Shown here: one piece after another, positions 1 to 8,509 of the stretch
Position numbering within the stretch: the first letter of the stretch is position 1
How the letters are laid out: the number at the start of each line of letters is the position of its first letter
Assembly: GCA_033764265.1 (NCBI GenBank)
Contig: JANRJB010000066.1
Location: 1 to 20,988, forward strand
DNA: 20,988 nt
Reading direction: 5' to 3'
DNA from: VGEM01 sp033764265
Lineage (GTDB): Bacteria; Pseudomonadota; Alphaproteobacteria; Rhodospirillales; Rhodospirillaceae
Made by a program: the position numbers and the translations under genes
The notes under the pieces: model-generated
What the model was told of the DNA's origin: nothing
Database searches by the model: none
Seen by the model: only the letters and a program-made list of their open reading frames with translations

Positions 1-975
1 GTTGTTATAGTAACGCTCGGCCACATGCGGGCTGGCCCGCCAGACCTGCATGCCGTAGATCGGGTTGGTGGCCGACGACGCGGTCATCTGCGCCACCCAA
101 CCTTCGGGCAGGACACGCCGACCGTCGAATAGGCCGTCGTCTTTCAGCAGCAAGCCGACCCGCAGCCAGTCGCGGGCCTGGGCGAGCAGGGTGCCGGAGG
201 TCTTGACGAAACCGCCGGGCCGGGCCGGCACGACGTAGCCATCCGACGCGCCGATCGGCCGCCAGATCTTCTCCGACAGATACTCAGCGTAACGCCGGCC
301 CAGGCTGCGCTGCAGCGCCAGGCCGACCAGATTGCTGTTGACGTTGAGATACTCGAAATCGGTGTTGGGCGGCCGGGCGACCTGGCGGCTGAGCAACAGG
401 CGTTCAGGGAACAGGCCCATCTGGAAGCGCAAGGTTTCGCTGAACAGGCCGCCGCTGCTGGCGGTGGTGGTCAGCCCGCTCGACATAGACAGAAGCTGGC
501 GCAAGGTGATCTTGCCGCGGTCGTCGCCCGCCCATTCCTCGATGTAAGCGCCGATCGGGTCATCGAGGCTTTTGAAAACGCCATCGGCCAGCGCCTGGCC
601 CACCACCATCGCCAGCACCGTCTTGTGCATCGAGGCGGATTCCGGGCGCGCGGCGGCCGATGAGCCGTTCATGTATTTTTCGACGTGCAGTCGGCCGCCC
701 TGCCAGATCAACAGCGACCACGACCTTTGGGATTCGGCGTACGAAATGGCCTCGGCGAAGCGCGCAGCTTCGTCAACCGCCGGCTCGCCCGGCAGCGGCG
801 CGGGTGCGCCCGCCACTTTCTCCACCACCGGCAGCCTGTCGGCGAGGTCGGGATACTCGGCCCGGCCTTCGCTGACCGCCCGCCATAGATTGGCGGTGTA
901 AGGCCATTGCCAGGCGGCGAAGGCGCCGACGGCAATGACGGCAACCAGCAGCGCGCGCGCGATCCACCTCAGCAT
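1..975 (-). CDS. Serine hydrolase, class C beta-lactamase / EstB family (3' end cut by window edge)
   Basis: The minus-strand frame is open from ATG at 975 to base 1, giving 325 residues without a stop; the C-terminus lies outside the window. Residues 1-22 form a hydrophobic N-terminal segment (signal peptide or membrane anchor). The family's SxxK motif is S115-M-H-K118, supplying the nucleophilic Ser and general-base Lys, and the YxN motif is Y209-L-N211. The stretch LRQLLSMSSGL near 158-168 and the FVKTSGTLLAQARDW region near 256-270 are also typical. The third motif (HxG/KTG) would lie beyond the edge. A GGGGAG ribosome site 7 nt upstream supports this start. Members include penicillin-binding-protein-like esterases, amidases and 6-aminohexanoate-dimer hydrolases, so substrate cannot be assigned and antibiotic resistance should not be assumed. 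It is the last visible gene of the minus-strand group, 101 nt after the phosphohexomutase. Confidence 0.88.
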   Translation of the reverse strand, partial: MLRWIARALLVAVIAVGAFAAWQWPYTANLWRAVSEGRAEYPDLADRLPVVEKVAGAPAPLPGEPAVDEAARFAEAISYAESQRSWSLLIWQGGRLHVEKYMNGSSAAARPESASMHKTVLAMVVGQALADGVFKSLDDPIGAYIEEWAGDDRGKITLRQLLSMSSGLTTTASSGGLFSETLRFQMGLFPERLLLSRQVARPPNTDFEYLNVNSNLVGLALQRSLGRRYAEYLSEKIWRPIGASDGYVVPARPGGFVKTSGTLLAQARDWLRVGLLLKDDGLFDGRRVLPEGWVAQMTASSATNPIYGMQVWRASPHVAERYYNN

Positions 976-1076
976 GTCGAACTCCCCAACGCAGTGGTCC
1001 GGGATTGAAGGGCAAATCGCGTGGGCGCAACAGGGGGAGAATTGACCCCTGTCCGCATTGGGGAGCCGGCGGGCCC

Positions 1077-2489
1077 TCAGTGCCCGGCGGATGCATCCTC
1101 GGGCAGTTCGAGACCGCTGGCCTTGAGCTGGTCAGCCAGGACCGCCTTCAGCTTTTCAAGCGCGGCGGCGGTGGGCGCTTCGGCCCGGGCCACCAGCACG
1201 GCCTGGGTGTTGGAGGCGCGCAACAACCACCAGCCGCCGTCGACGTTGACGCGCACGCCGTCGATGGCAGACACGTCTGCGCCGGCCGCCGAGAGCCTTG
1301 CCTTCACCTCGTCGATCACCTTGAACTTGCGCTCCTCCGCGCACGGAAAGCGCAGCTCGGGCGTATTGAGCATTTTCGGCATGGCGTCGAAGCGGCGGGA
1401 CAGATCGAACCCTGCGTCGGCGGCCAGGATGCGCAGGAAGCGCATGGCCGCGTACAACGCGTCGTCGAAGCCATAGTAGGTGTCGGCGAAGAAGATGTGC
1501 CCGCTCATCTCGCCGGCGAGCGGCGCGCCGGTTTCGGCCATCTTGTTCTTGATCAGCGAATGGCCGGTTTTCCACATCACCGGCGTGCCGCCGAAGCGCT
1601 TGACCTCGTCGAACAATGCCTGGCTGGCTTTCACGTCGGCGATGATGGTGGCCTTGGCGCGGGTCTTCAGCACGTCCTCGGCCAGGATCTGCATGATCTG
1701 GTCGCCCCACAGGATGCGGCCGCGGCCGTCGATGATGCCGACCCGGTCGCCGTCGCCGTCGAAGGCGAAGCCGACATCGGCTTTCTCGCGCGCGACGGCG
1801 TCCTGCAGCTGAACCAAGTTCTTGGGCACAGTCGGATCGGGGTGGTGATTGGGGAAGGTGCCGTCGATCGTGCCGTTGATCACCAGGTGCCGGCCGGGCA
1901 GTTTGGCGACCAGCATGTTCACCGCCTCGGCGGCGGCGCCGTTGCCGGGATCCCACACCGCCGTCAGCGCACGATCGCCGAAAAAGTCCTTCAGGATGCG
2001 GCCGACATAGCGGGCCAGCATGTCGCGGCTGGTCACGGCTCCCTGCCCGGTCTCGACGTCGCCCGTGGCGGCCTGCGGCCCCAGCGCGCGGATTTGATCG
2101 GCGAAAAAGGGCTTGCGCCCAAGCATCATCTTGAAGCCGTTGTGGTTGGGCGGATTATGCGAACCGGTGATCATGATGCCGCCGGCGGCATCGGTGTCGC
2201 ACACGGCGAAATACAGCATCGGCGTCGGTCCGCGCCCGATGCGCAGGACATTGACGCCGGATTCAGCCAAACCTTTGACGGTGGCGGCTTCCAGTTCGGG
2301 CGAACTCAATCGGCCGTCATAGCCAACACAGACGGTCAAGTTCGCCCCGCCGCCCGCCTTGCGCCGGACGACCGTGCCGAAGCAGCGGCCAATGGCGTAG
2401 GCATCGGCCGCGGACAACGTTTCCCCGACGATGCCGCGGATATCGTATTCGCGCAGGATGCTGGGATGAAACGTGTGGGCGAACGGCAT
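1077..2489 (-). CDS. Phosphoglucomutase/phosphomannomutase
   Basis: The 470-residue protein belongs to the alpha-D-phosphohexomutase superfamily, which interconverts hexose-6-phosphate and hexose-1-phosphate in the cytosol. All four signature elements are visible in order: the phosphoserine loop TGSHNP with S110, the Mg-binding loop DGDGDR with D244, D246 and D248, the sugar-specificity loop GEMSGH at 326-331, and the phosphate-binding RASNT at 424-428. GEMSGH is the form seen in bifunctional PMM/PGM enzymes (AlgC, PgmG type), so both glucose and mannose phosphates are plausible substrates. The length is normal for that group. The ATG at 2489 has no obvious Shine-Dalgarno sequence, but the N-terminal ILREYDIRGIVGE motif begins right after it. 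Downstream of galU, ugd and two transporters on the same strand, it would supply glucose-1-phosphate to GalU or mannose-1-phosphate for polysaccharide. Confidence 0.93.
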   Translation of the reverse strand: MPFAHTFHPSILREYDIRGIVGETLSAADAYAIGRCFGTVVRRKAGGGANLTVCVGYDGRLSSPELEAATVKGLAESGVNVLRIGRGPTPMLYFAVCDTDAAGGIMITGSHNPPNHNGFKMMLGRKPFFADQIRALGPQAATGDVETGQGAVTSRDMLARYVGRILKDFFGDRALTAVWDPGNGAAAEAVNMLVAKLPGRHLVINGTIDGTFPNHHPDPTVPKNLVQLQDAVAREKADVGFAFDGDGDRVGIIDGRGRILWGDQIMQILAEDVLKTRAKATIIADVKASQALFDEVKRFGGTPVMWKTGHSLIKNKMAETGAPLAGEMSGHIFFADTYYGFDDALYAAMRFLRILAADAGFDLSRRFDAMPKMLNTPELRFPCAEERKFKVIDEVKARLSAAGADVSAIDGVRVNVDGGWWLLRASNTQAVLVARAEAPTAAALEKLKAVLADQLKASGLELPEDASAGH

Positions 2490-2561
2490 GGGCAGGCTCG
2501 CGGAAACGGTGAGAACGGGGCGCCTTCATACCCGGTCGGCCGACAGGACGAAAGCGGGGGA

Positions 2562-3929
2562 TCAGTGCCCGGCGGCGGCGGGCGCGGGACGCTCCCAGGT
2601 CACGTTCGCCACGGCCCGGCGGTAGGCCGGGCGGGCGTACAGCAGCAGCACCGCGGCGATCACCCCGGTGGCCAGCACCACCAGCGACAGCGATAGGCCG
2701 ATGGCCTTCGGATCCTGAAATACCGCGTCGGTGGTGAACCCGACGCTGACCGGGCCGATGCCCTGGGCCACCAGCCCGGTCAGAATGACGTACAATGCGG
2801 TGGTCAGGCCGCGGTGTTCGTTGGGCGTGACTTCGTTGATGGCGGTGATGGCCGCCGCCGGCGGATAGTTGACGAAGAAGCTTTTGGCGATCAGCGTCAC
2901 CGCCGCCAGCTCGGCGGTGGGCATCAGCGGGCCGGCGGCGCCCAGGATGGTGCAGCCGATCACCCCGACCATGATGGTGAACAGCACGGCCTCCGGATGG
3001 CCCCTGCGCTTGAAGTAGTTGGTCAGGTTGGCCGAGGTATAGGCGCTGACGATGCCGCACATGGCGCCGAACAGGTTGAGCGTCATCACCGTCTGAAGCG
3101 GCGACCAGCCGAACAGGCGCAGCATGATGGTGGGATGCCAGTAGGCGGCGGCGTAGATTTCCAGGATCACCAGCGCGGCGGCGAGCAGCGTGAAGCCCAG
3201 CGCGATCTTGTTGCTGCCGATGAACGCCCGCGTTTCGCCCCAGGTGGCGCGGCCCTTGACCTTCGCCGCGAGACCCATGCGCTTGGGCTCGGCGACCGTG
3301 AACGCCAGCAGGAAGGCGGGGATCAGGCCCGGCAGTCCGACCGCCAGGAACACCACCTGCCATTTTTTCAGCTCGCCCAAGAGCGGCACGTTGACCGTGG
3401 GCGTGTCGCGCAGCGCCGCCAACACCACGCCGACGATCAGCGCCGTGCTCAGCCCGGCGAAGGCGGTGGCCATGGTGTAGAAGGCGAACGCACGGGCGCG
3501 CTTTTCCGGCGGGAACAGATCGGAAATCAGCGAGGACGAACAGGGATTCAGGGTCGACTCGCCGACGCCCACGCCCAGTCGATAGATAAACAGCTGCATG
3601 AAGCTGGTGGCGGTGCCGCACAAGGCGGTCATGCCCGACCACAACGCCATGCCGCCGGCGAAGATCCACTTGCGATTGAAGCGGTCGACGTACCAGCCGA
3701 GCGGCAGCCCGAACAGCGTGTACAACAGCGCGAACGCCAGGCCCTGCAGCAGGCCCATCTGGGTGTCGGTGAGCCCGAAGTCGGCGGTGATGTCGGGGGC
3801 GATCAGCCCGACCACCGAACGATCGAGGAACGCGAAGATGTAGCCGAAGGCGATGATCGACAGCGCGTACCAGGCGCGCCGGGGCGAGGGATACGTGGCG
3901 GCCGCCGCCGCAGCTGGGCTCGCACTCAC
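2562..3929 (-). CDS. MFS transporter, Spinster-like (second of a tandem pair)
   Basis: A 455-residue inner-membrane protein with the roughly 12 hydrophobic segments of the major facilitator superfamily. MFS motif A is GWYVDRFNRK at 78-87, between TM2 and TM3. TM1 carries the FLDR pair (D36, R37) shared with Spinster-type transporters, and NPCSSSLISDLFPP follows TM4. The start is a GTG at 3929; its ribosome site GAGG overlaps the TGA of the upstream gene (the two coding regions are 10 nt apart), which indicates translational coupling. It is a clear paralog of the upstream transporter: both share a YxFAFxDRxVVGL opening, the LTDTQMGxLQG loop, LNPCSxSLIxD, and an xxVTW ending. Spinster-like MFS genes are common in sphingomonads near catabolic and TonB-receptor genes. 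The substrate is unknown; linkage to UDP-glucuronate genes suggests a sugar acid or lipid-like anion, as inference only. Confidence 0.9.
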   Translation of the reverse strand: MSASPAAAAAATYPSPRRAWYALSIIAFGYIFAFLDRSVVGLIAPDITADFGLTDTQMGLLQGLAFALLYTLFGLPLGWYVDRFNRKWIFAGGMALWSGMTALCGTATSFMQLFIYRLGVGVGESTLNPCSSSLISDLFPPEKRARAFAFYTMATAFAGLSTALIVGVVLAALRDTPTVNVPLLGELKKWQVVFLAVGLPGLIPAFLLAFTVAEPKRMGLAAKVKGRATWGETRAFIGSNKIALGFTLLAAALVILEIYAAAYWHPTIMLRLFGWSPLQTVMTLNLFGAMCGIVSAYTSANLTNYFKRRGHPEAVLFTIMVGVIGCTILGAAGPLMPTAELAAVTLIAKSFFVNYPPAAAITAINEVTPNEHRGLTTALYVILTGLVAQGIGPVSVGFTTDAVFQDPKAIGLSLSLVVLATGVIAAVLLLYARPAYRRAVANVTWERPAPAAAGH

Positions 3930-3939
3930 CGCGGCGACC

Positions 3940-5295
3940 TCACTTGGCCCACGTCACGCGCGCGAGACTTTCGCGGTAGCTTTTGAGGCCGTAGGCGACG
4001 AACGCGCAGCCACACGCGCCGGTGACGATGGTGACGAGGCTGAGGCTGTCGGCGATGCGCATCTGGTCCCCGAATACGTTATCGGTGACGAGACCCGTCA
4101 GCAGCGGGCCGAGACCCGAAGAAATCAGCCCGACCAGGAAGATGTAGGTCGCGGTGTAGAAGCCGCGCATCTCGTTCGGCGCGATCTCGCTGATCGCCGC
4201 CAGCGCCAGCACGGTGGGGTAGTTGGAAAACAAGCCGGTCAGAACGAACGCAATCAGCGCCAGTTCGGGCGTCGGCATCTGCGGCGCGATCACGCCGCCG
4301 ACGACCACGCCGATGCAGCCGTAGAGGGCCGCGCGCATGGTGCCGTCGACCCGGCCGCGCGCCTTCAGCTTGTTGGCCAACCAACCGCACGACAGCGCGC
4401 TGATCACGCCGATCACCATGCCCGGAAGACCATATGAGACCGCGAACCTGCTGGGCGCCCAGCCATGGATGCGTTCGAAATAGGGCGCCATCCAGTTGAC
4501 CCAGGCGTAAATGCTCATGATCACCAGCGATATGCCGACGTGATGGCAGATGATGGCGGTGCGGTTTGTGCGGAAGAAGGCGAGGATTTCCTCCTTGCTC
4601 GCCTTGCCTTTCTGTTTGGCGGCCTGTTCCAGTCGCGACGGTTCGCGCACGGTGAAGAAAAAAATCACTGCCGGCACCAGACCGCCGAGGCCGACGACCA
4701 GGAACATGGCGCGCCACGGCGCCAGCTCGCCGAACACGCCCAAGTCGACCACGGTGTAGGCGGCCAGGATTCCGAACACGAAGCCGCCACCCAAGTAGGT
4801 GAGCCCGGTGCCGAAGGCCGTGCCCATGACGTAGACGCCAAACGCCTGCGGGCGGGTCTTGGGCGGGAAATAGTCGCCGATCAGCGACGCCGAACAGGGG
4901 TTCAAGGTTGCCTCGCCGATACCGACACCGACGCGCGCCAGAAACATGGTCCAGAACGTGCCAGCGAAACCGCACAGGGCGGTCATGATGCTCCACACCG
5001 ACATGCCGACAGTCAGCATCGCCTTGCGATTCCAGCGATCGGCCAGCCAGCCGATGGGAATGCCGAACACGGTGTAAAACAGGGCGAACGCGATGCCCTG
5101 GAGCACGCCCATCTGGGTGTCGGTGAGCAGCAGATCCTTTTGGATCGCCACCGTGAGCAGCCCGACGACGATGCGGTCGATAAAGGCGAAGATGTAGCCC
5201 AGGCAGAGGATCGAGACCACGTACCAGGCATAACGCGGGTTGGGATATCCGTCCGCGCCGGCGGACGGCGCGGCCGCGGTTGAACCGTTGCTCAT
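3940..5295 (-). CDS. MFS transporter, Spinster-like (first of a tandem pair)
   Basis: A 451-residue MFS permease, paralogous to the gene immediately downstream. Motif A is GWLADRWNRK at 82-91, TM1 carries FIDR (D40, R41), and the central cytoplasmic loop near 225-245 is rich in Lys and Glu (KQKGKASKEE), as expected between the two six-helix halves. The ATG at 5295 has an excellent ribosome site, AGGGGG, 7 nt upstream. That site can be part of a large hairpin (see 5298-5355), so expression may be controlled at the RNA level. The gene follows ugd by 79 nt on the same strand, the widest gap in the galU-ugd-MFS-MFS run. The pair probably arose by tandem duplication followed by divergence in the substrate-facing helices; it could act as two transporters of related specificity. 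Substrate not assignable from sequence. Confidence 0.9.
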   Translation of the reverse strand: MSNGSTAAAPSAGADGYPNPRYAWYVVSILCLGYIFAFIDRIVVGLLTVAIQKDLLLTDTQMGVLQGIAFALFYTVFGIPIGWLADRWNRKAMLTVGMSVWSIMTALCGFAGTFWTMFLARVGVGIGEATLNPCSASLIGDYFPPKTRPQAFGVYVMGTAFGTGLTYLGGGFVFGILAAYTVVDLGVFGELAPWRAMFLVVGLGGLVPAVIFFFTVREPSRLEQAAKQKGKASKEEILAFFRTNRTAIICHHVGISLVIMSIYAWVNWMAPYFERIHGWAPSRFAVSYGLPGMVIGVISALSCGWLANKLKARGRVDGTMRAALYGCIGVVVGGVIAPQMPTPELALIAFVLTGLFSNYPTVLALAAISEIAPNEMRGFYTATYIFLVGLISSGLGPLLTGLVTDNVFGDQMRIADSLSLVTIVTGACGCAFVAYGLKSYRESLARVTWAK

Positions 5296-5297
5296 TC

Positions 5298-5355
5298 AAA
5301 AACCCCCTGCCCCACGACCGTTTTGATCGGTCGTGGACAGGCTAGCAAACGGGGG
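5298..5355 (-). promoter_or_regulatory. Leader hairpin overlapping the Shine-Dalgarno of the first MFS gene
   Basis: On the minus strand a perfect 9-bp stem, CCACGACCG / CGGTCGTGG (5336-5328 and 5320-5312, 7-nt loop), lies between ugd and the MFS start. It can be extended by CTG/CAG (5340-5338 with 5309-5307, small bulges) and, alternatively, by CCCCC (5355-5351) pairing with the GGGGG (5307-5303) of the ribosome site. A run of five T (5302-5298) follows directly, then GA and the ATG. The structure could be an intrinsic terminator/attenuator for galU-ugd transcripts or a translational switch hiding the ribosome site. The sequence match is seen; the function is inferred. Confidence 0.5.
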
Positions 5356-5374
5356 CTGGGCTGTCAGGCAAAGA

Positions 5375-6697
5375 TTAAGCGCCGGCCGCGGCGGCGGGAC
5401 GACCGACGCAGGTGTATTTGAACCCGGCGGCGGTCATTTCCGACGGCACATAGATGTTGCGCAGGTCCACCATCACCGGCGCCTTGAGCAGGCTTTTCAT
5501 GCGGGTGATGTCGAGATTGCGGAACTGGTTCCACTCGGTGACGATGGCCACGCAGTCCGCGCCCTGCATGGCGTCGTAGGCGTCCTTGCAATAGACGACC
5601 CCGGTCAACATCTTCTGCGCTTCGTGCATGCCCTCGGGATCATAGGCGCGCACGGTGGCGCCGGCCTTCTGCAGCGCGGGTACAATATCGAGGCTGGGGC
5701 TGTCGCGCATGTCGTCGGTGTTGGGCTTGAAGGTCAGGCCGAGCACGGCGACCGACTTGCCCTTCACCGAACCGCCGCAGGCCGCGACGATCTTGTCGGC
5801 CATCTTGGCTTTTCGCTTGTCGTTGATGTCGACCACCGTTTCGATGATGCGCAGCGGCGCGCCGGCGTCTTGCGCGGTTTTCACCAGCGCCAGCGTGTCC
5901 TTGGGGAAGCAGCTGCCGCCGTAGCCCGGTCCGGGATGCAGGAATTTCTTGCCGATGCGCCCGTCAAGCCCGATGCCCTTGGACACGTCGTGCACGTCGG
6001 CGCCGACTTTCTCGCACAGGTCGGCGATCTCGTTGATGAAGGTGATCTTGGCCGCGAGGAATGTGTTGGCGGCGTATTTGATCATCTCCGAAGTTTCAAG
6101 CGTGGTGAACAGGATCGGCGTTTCGATCAGATACAGCACGCGGTACAGCTGTTTCATCACCGCCCGTGCCCGGTCGCTCTCCGCGCCGATGACGACGCGA
6201 TCGGGGCGCATGAAGTCGTTGATGGCCGAACCTTCGCGCAGGAATTCCGGGTTCGAGACCACGTCGAACTCGGCGTCGGGTCGCGTGCGGCTGATGATGC
6301 GCTTGACTTCGCGGCCGGTGCCGGCCGGCACGGTCGATTTGGTGACGACGACGGCATAACCGGTCAAAGCCCGGGCGATCTCCTCGGCTGCGCCGTAGAC
6401 GTAGGACAAATCGGCGTGGCCGTCGCCGCGCCGGCTGGGCGTGCCGACGGCGATGAACACCGCGTCGGCGCCGGCGACCGCGCCCTTGAGCTCGGTGGTG
6501 AAGCTGAGCCGGCCGGCGGCGGAATTGGTGCGCACCAGGTCGTCAAGGCCCGGTTCGTAGATCGGGATTTCGCCCTTCTTCAGCCGCTCGATCTTGCCGG
6601 CGTCCTTGTCGACGCACACCACGTCGACGCCGAACTCGGAAAAGCAGGCGCCGGACACCAGGCCGACGTAACCGGTACCGATCATGGCAATGCGCAT
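5375..6697 (-). CDS. ugd: UDP-glucose 6-dehydrogenase
   Basis: The 440-residue enzyme oxidises UDP-glucose to UDP-glucuronate with two NAD+ in the cytosol. The N-terminal Rossmann fold starts at once with MIGTGYVGLVSG (G7-x-G9-x-x-G12) and acidic D30. The middle domain has TKSTVPAGTG (119-128), SNPEFLREGSA (148-158) and the helix EMIKYAANTFLAAKITFINE (204-223) with the conserved Lys and Asn. The catalytic cysteine is C263 in GPGYGGSCFPKD. The C-terminal UDP-binding domain contains GLTFKPNTDDMRDSPS near 320-335. Length and motif set are standard for the bacterial single-chain form. It follows galU with a 27-nt gap, so the two consecutive pathway steps are probably co-transcribed. UDP-glucuronate feeds exopolysaccharide, LPS decoration or pentose-sugar nucleotides. 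Confidence 0.96.
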   Translation of the reverse strand: MRIAMIGTGYVGLVSGACFSEFGVDVVCVDKDAGKIERLKKGEIPIYEPGLDDLVRTNSAAGRLSFTTELKGAVAGADAVFIAVGTPSRRGDGHADLSYVYGAAEEIARALTGYAVVVTKSTVPAGTGREVKRIISRTRPDAEFDVVSNPEFLREGSAINDFMRPDRVVIGAESDRARAVMKQLYRVLYLIETPILFTTLETSEMIKYAANTFLAAKITFINEIADLCEKVGADVHDVSKGIGLDGRIGKKFLHPGPGYGGSCFPKDTLALVKTAQDAGAPLRIIETVVDINDKRKAKMADKIVAACGGSVKGKSVAVLGLTFKPNTDDMRDSPSLDIVPALQKAGATVRAYDPEGMHEAQKMLTGVVYCKDAYDAMQGADCVAIVTEWNQFRNLDITRMKSLLKAPVMVDLRNIYVPSEMTAAGFKYTCVGRPAAAAGA

Positions 6698-6724
6698 GGG
6701 GAACTCGCGATCTGGACGGGGGCT

Positions 6725-7621
6725 TTAGCGGTGATCGCCGGCCCGATATTCGGACATCAGCCGGTCGAGGATGGGGTACATGCGCGCGTGCATGTCGGGG
6801 TGGGCGAGCGCGAAGGCGACGTTGGCCTCGACGAAACCGACCCGCGTGCCGCAGTCATAGCGCTTGCCTTCGAACCGGTAGCCGTGGAACGGCACGCGAC
6901 CGATCGAGCGGTTGAGCGCGTCGGTGAGCTGGATCTCGCCGCCAGCGCCGGTCATGCGCTTGTCGAGTTCGGCGAAGACGATCGGATCGAGCACATAGCG
7001 CCCGATGATCGCCAGCGTCGACGGGGCGGTCTCGGGGGCCGGCTTCTCGACCAGGCCCTTGGCCTTCGCCAGCCGGCCGGTTTCACCTTCAATGTCCAGA
7101 ATGCCATAGCGGTTGGTTTGTTCGCGCGCCACGTTTTCCACCGCGACCACGTGGCCGCCGACCTTGGCGTGGGCGTCGATCAACTGCTTCAGGCAAGGCG
7201 TATCGGCCAGCACCATGTCGTCGGGCAGGATCACCGCGAACGGCTCGTTGCCCACCAGTTCCTTGGCGCACCAGACCGCGTGGCCCAGGCCGAGCGGATC
7301 GTGCTGCTTGACCATGTGCAGCGTTCCAGACGGCAATGACGCGTCGCGCACCAGTTTCAGCTCGGCGGCCTTCTTCTTCTCGGCCAGCAGGGCTTCCAGC
7401 ACCGGATGCACCGAGAAGTGATTGGCGATGCTTTCCTTGCCGTCGGCGGTTACGAAAATGAAGTCCTCGATGCCGGCGGCGCGCGCTTCTTCCACGGCGT
7501 ACTGCACCACCGGCTTGTCGATCACCGGGATCATTTCCTTGGGGATGACCTTGGTGGCCGGGAGGAACCGGGTGCCGAGGCCGGCGACCGGCAAGACGGC
7601 CTTGCGGACACGAGCGGACAT
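6725..7621 (-). CDS. galU: UTP--glucose-1-phosphate uridylyltransferase
   Basis: The 298-residue enzyme makes UDP-glucose from glucose-1-phosphate and UTP. The nucleotide-binding signature VLPVAGLGTRFLPATK is at residues 9-24, followed by IPKEMIPVIDKPVVQYAVEEA, the standard GalU opening. Further GalU elements are GLGHAVWCAKELVGNEPFAVILPDD (about residue 101 onward) and GGEIQLTDALNRS near 227-240. The start is ATG at 7621. It is the first gene of a minus-strand run with ugd, and its 126-nt upstream gap to the J-domain gene must hold the promoter, although I see no convincing -35/-10 pair there. Its product is the direct substrate of Ugd. Confidence 0.96.
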   Translation of the reverse strand: MSARVRKAVLPVAGLGTRFLPATKVIPKEMIPVIDKPVVQYAVEEARAAGIEDFIFVTADGKESIANHFSVHPVLEALLAEKKKAAELKLVRDASLPSGTLHMVKQHDPLGLGHAVWCAKELVGNEPFAVILPDDMVLADTPCLKQLIDAHAKVGGHVVAVENVAREQTNRYGILDIEGETGRLAKAKGLVEKPAPETAPSTLAIIGRYVLDPIVFAELDKRMTGAGGEIQLTDALNRSIGRVPFHGYRFEGKRYDCGTRVGFVEANVAFALAHPDMHARMYPILDRLMSEYRAGDHR

Positions 7622-7747
7622 GAAGCGCCTTGAACGCCGTTTCGGGGACCGAGGACACGTACGCCGCAGCCGGATCGACTGGCATTCCGGCGCGGGAGCG
7701 GCTGCTTTGTGCCACGGGCCGGGCGCTGCCGCAACCTTGCCAGGGGG

Positions 7748-8500
7748 CTATTTCTTCGCGCTTTTCAACAGGGTGTCCTTGGCGGCATTGATCTTGGCGG
7801 CGAGGTAGTCGCTGCCGCCTTTGTCGGGGTGCAACTGCGCCATCAACCGCCGGTAGGCCGACTTCACATCGTCATCGCCAGCGCCGGGCGCGAGGCCGAG
7901 GACGCGATAGGCTTCCTCGGCGGTCATCGTGCCGCCGGGCGGCGAAGGCGGCGGTGACGGGCCGGCCTCGCCACCTGTGCCGAACCGCCAATCCGGGTGC
8001 GTGCGATCGAGGTAAGCCTCGACCAGCGCCAGGGAGTCGGGGTCGCCGGCGCATTCGGCGCGCAAGGCATCGAGCTCGGCCCGCGACAGGCTGCCGAGCG
8101 CGCGGCCGGCGAACGCGCCTTTCACGACAGCCCCGTCCATTGCGCCACTGTCGTGATCGAGCGTCATGCGCAGGAACGCCGCCTCGACCGTCGACGACTT
8201 CGGTCCGGCCGCGCGCGCGCCGCCGATCCCGCCGAGGCCGCGAAACATCGAGGCGAACTGGCGGCCGACCTGAATCATGTTGAAGACGCGCCAAGCCCAG
8301 GCTGCCAACCCGGCCAGACCCGCCAGGGCCGCGCCCATGCGGCCGGTGGCAATCAGCGCGGCAATCACCAGACCGCCGACGATGATACCGGTCCAGCGCA
8401 ACGTCCGCTTCACGTCCTCGGTCTTGGCGCTGGCGTACCAGCGCAGAAAGAACACGACGAAGGCGACGGCGATAAAGCCGAGGATGACCGACGGGATCAT
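7748..8500 (-). CDS. Membrane protein with C-terminal J domain (DnaJ/Pam18-like)
   Basis: A 250-residue protein with hydrophobic segments at about 2-20, 37-53 and 57-72, a variable middle part (100-180), a Pro-rich linker (PSPPPSPPGG, 181-190) and a C-terminal J domain from about 192. The J domain carries the obligatory HPD tripeptide at 224-226 and ends at the last residue, an arrangement resembling mitochondrial Pam18/Tim14 and related alphaproteobacterial proteins. It should recruit and stimulate DnaK at the inner membrane; the client is unknown. The ATG at 8500 lies 9 nt after the VWA gene, so the genes are co-transcribed with mipZ. The Gly/Phe region and zinc fingers of true DnaJ are absent, so this is not the general DnaJ chaperone. 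Confidence 0.85.
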   Translation of the reverse strand: MIPSVILGFIAVAFVVFFLRWYASAKTEDVKRTLRWTGIIVGGLVIAALIATGRMGAALAGLAGLAAWAWRVFNMIQVGRQFASMFRGLGGIGGARAAGPKSSTVEAAFLRMTLDHDSGAMDGAVVKGAFAGRALGSLSRAELDALRAECAGDPDSLALVEAYLDRTHPDWRFGTGGEAGPSPPPSPPGGTMTAEEAYRVLGLAPGAGDDDVKSAYRRLMAQLHPDKGGSDYLAAKINAAKDTLLKSAKK

Positions 8501-8509
8501 GGCGCCGCC

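Noticed and set aside
1..975. Antibiotic-resistance beta-lactamase
   Set aside because: SxxK and YxN show only the fold family; the N-terminus and context resemble esterase/penicillin-binding-protein-like members, and the third motif is outside the window.
1030..1052. 7-bp hairpin ACAGGGG / CCCCTGT between the phosphohexomutase and serine hydrolase genes
   Set aside because: The stem is short, has a 9-nt loop and no T tract on either strand, so it is not a credible terminator and I see no other function.
1005..2696. A 563-codon open frame on the plus strand opposite the phosphohexomutase
   Set aside because: It is a shadow of a gene with all catalytic motifs intact on the minus strand; no motif or good start signal of its own.
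5333..7339. A 668-codon open frame on the plus strand opposite ugd and galU
   Set aside because: It spans two well-supported genes plus the gap between them, has a His/Gly/Val/Asp-rich composition typical of antisense reading of GC-rich codons, and has no recognisable domain.
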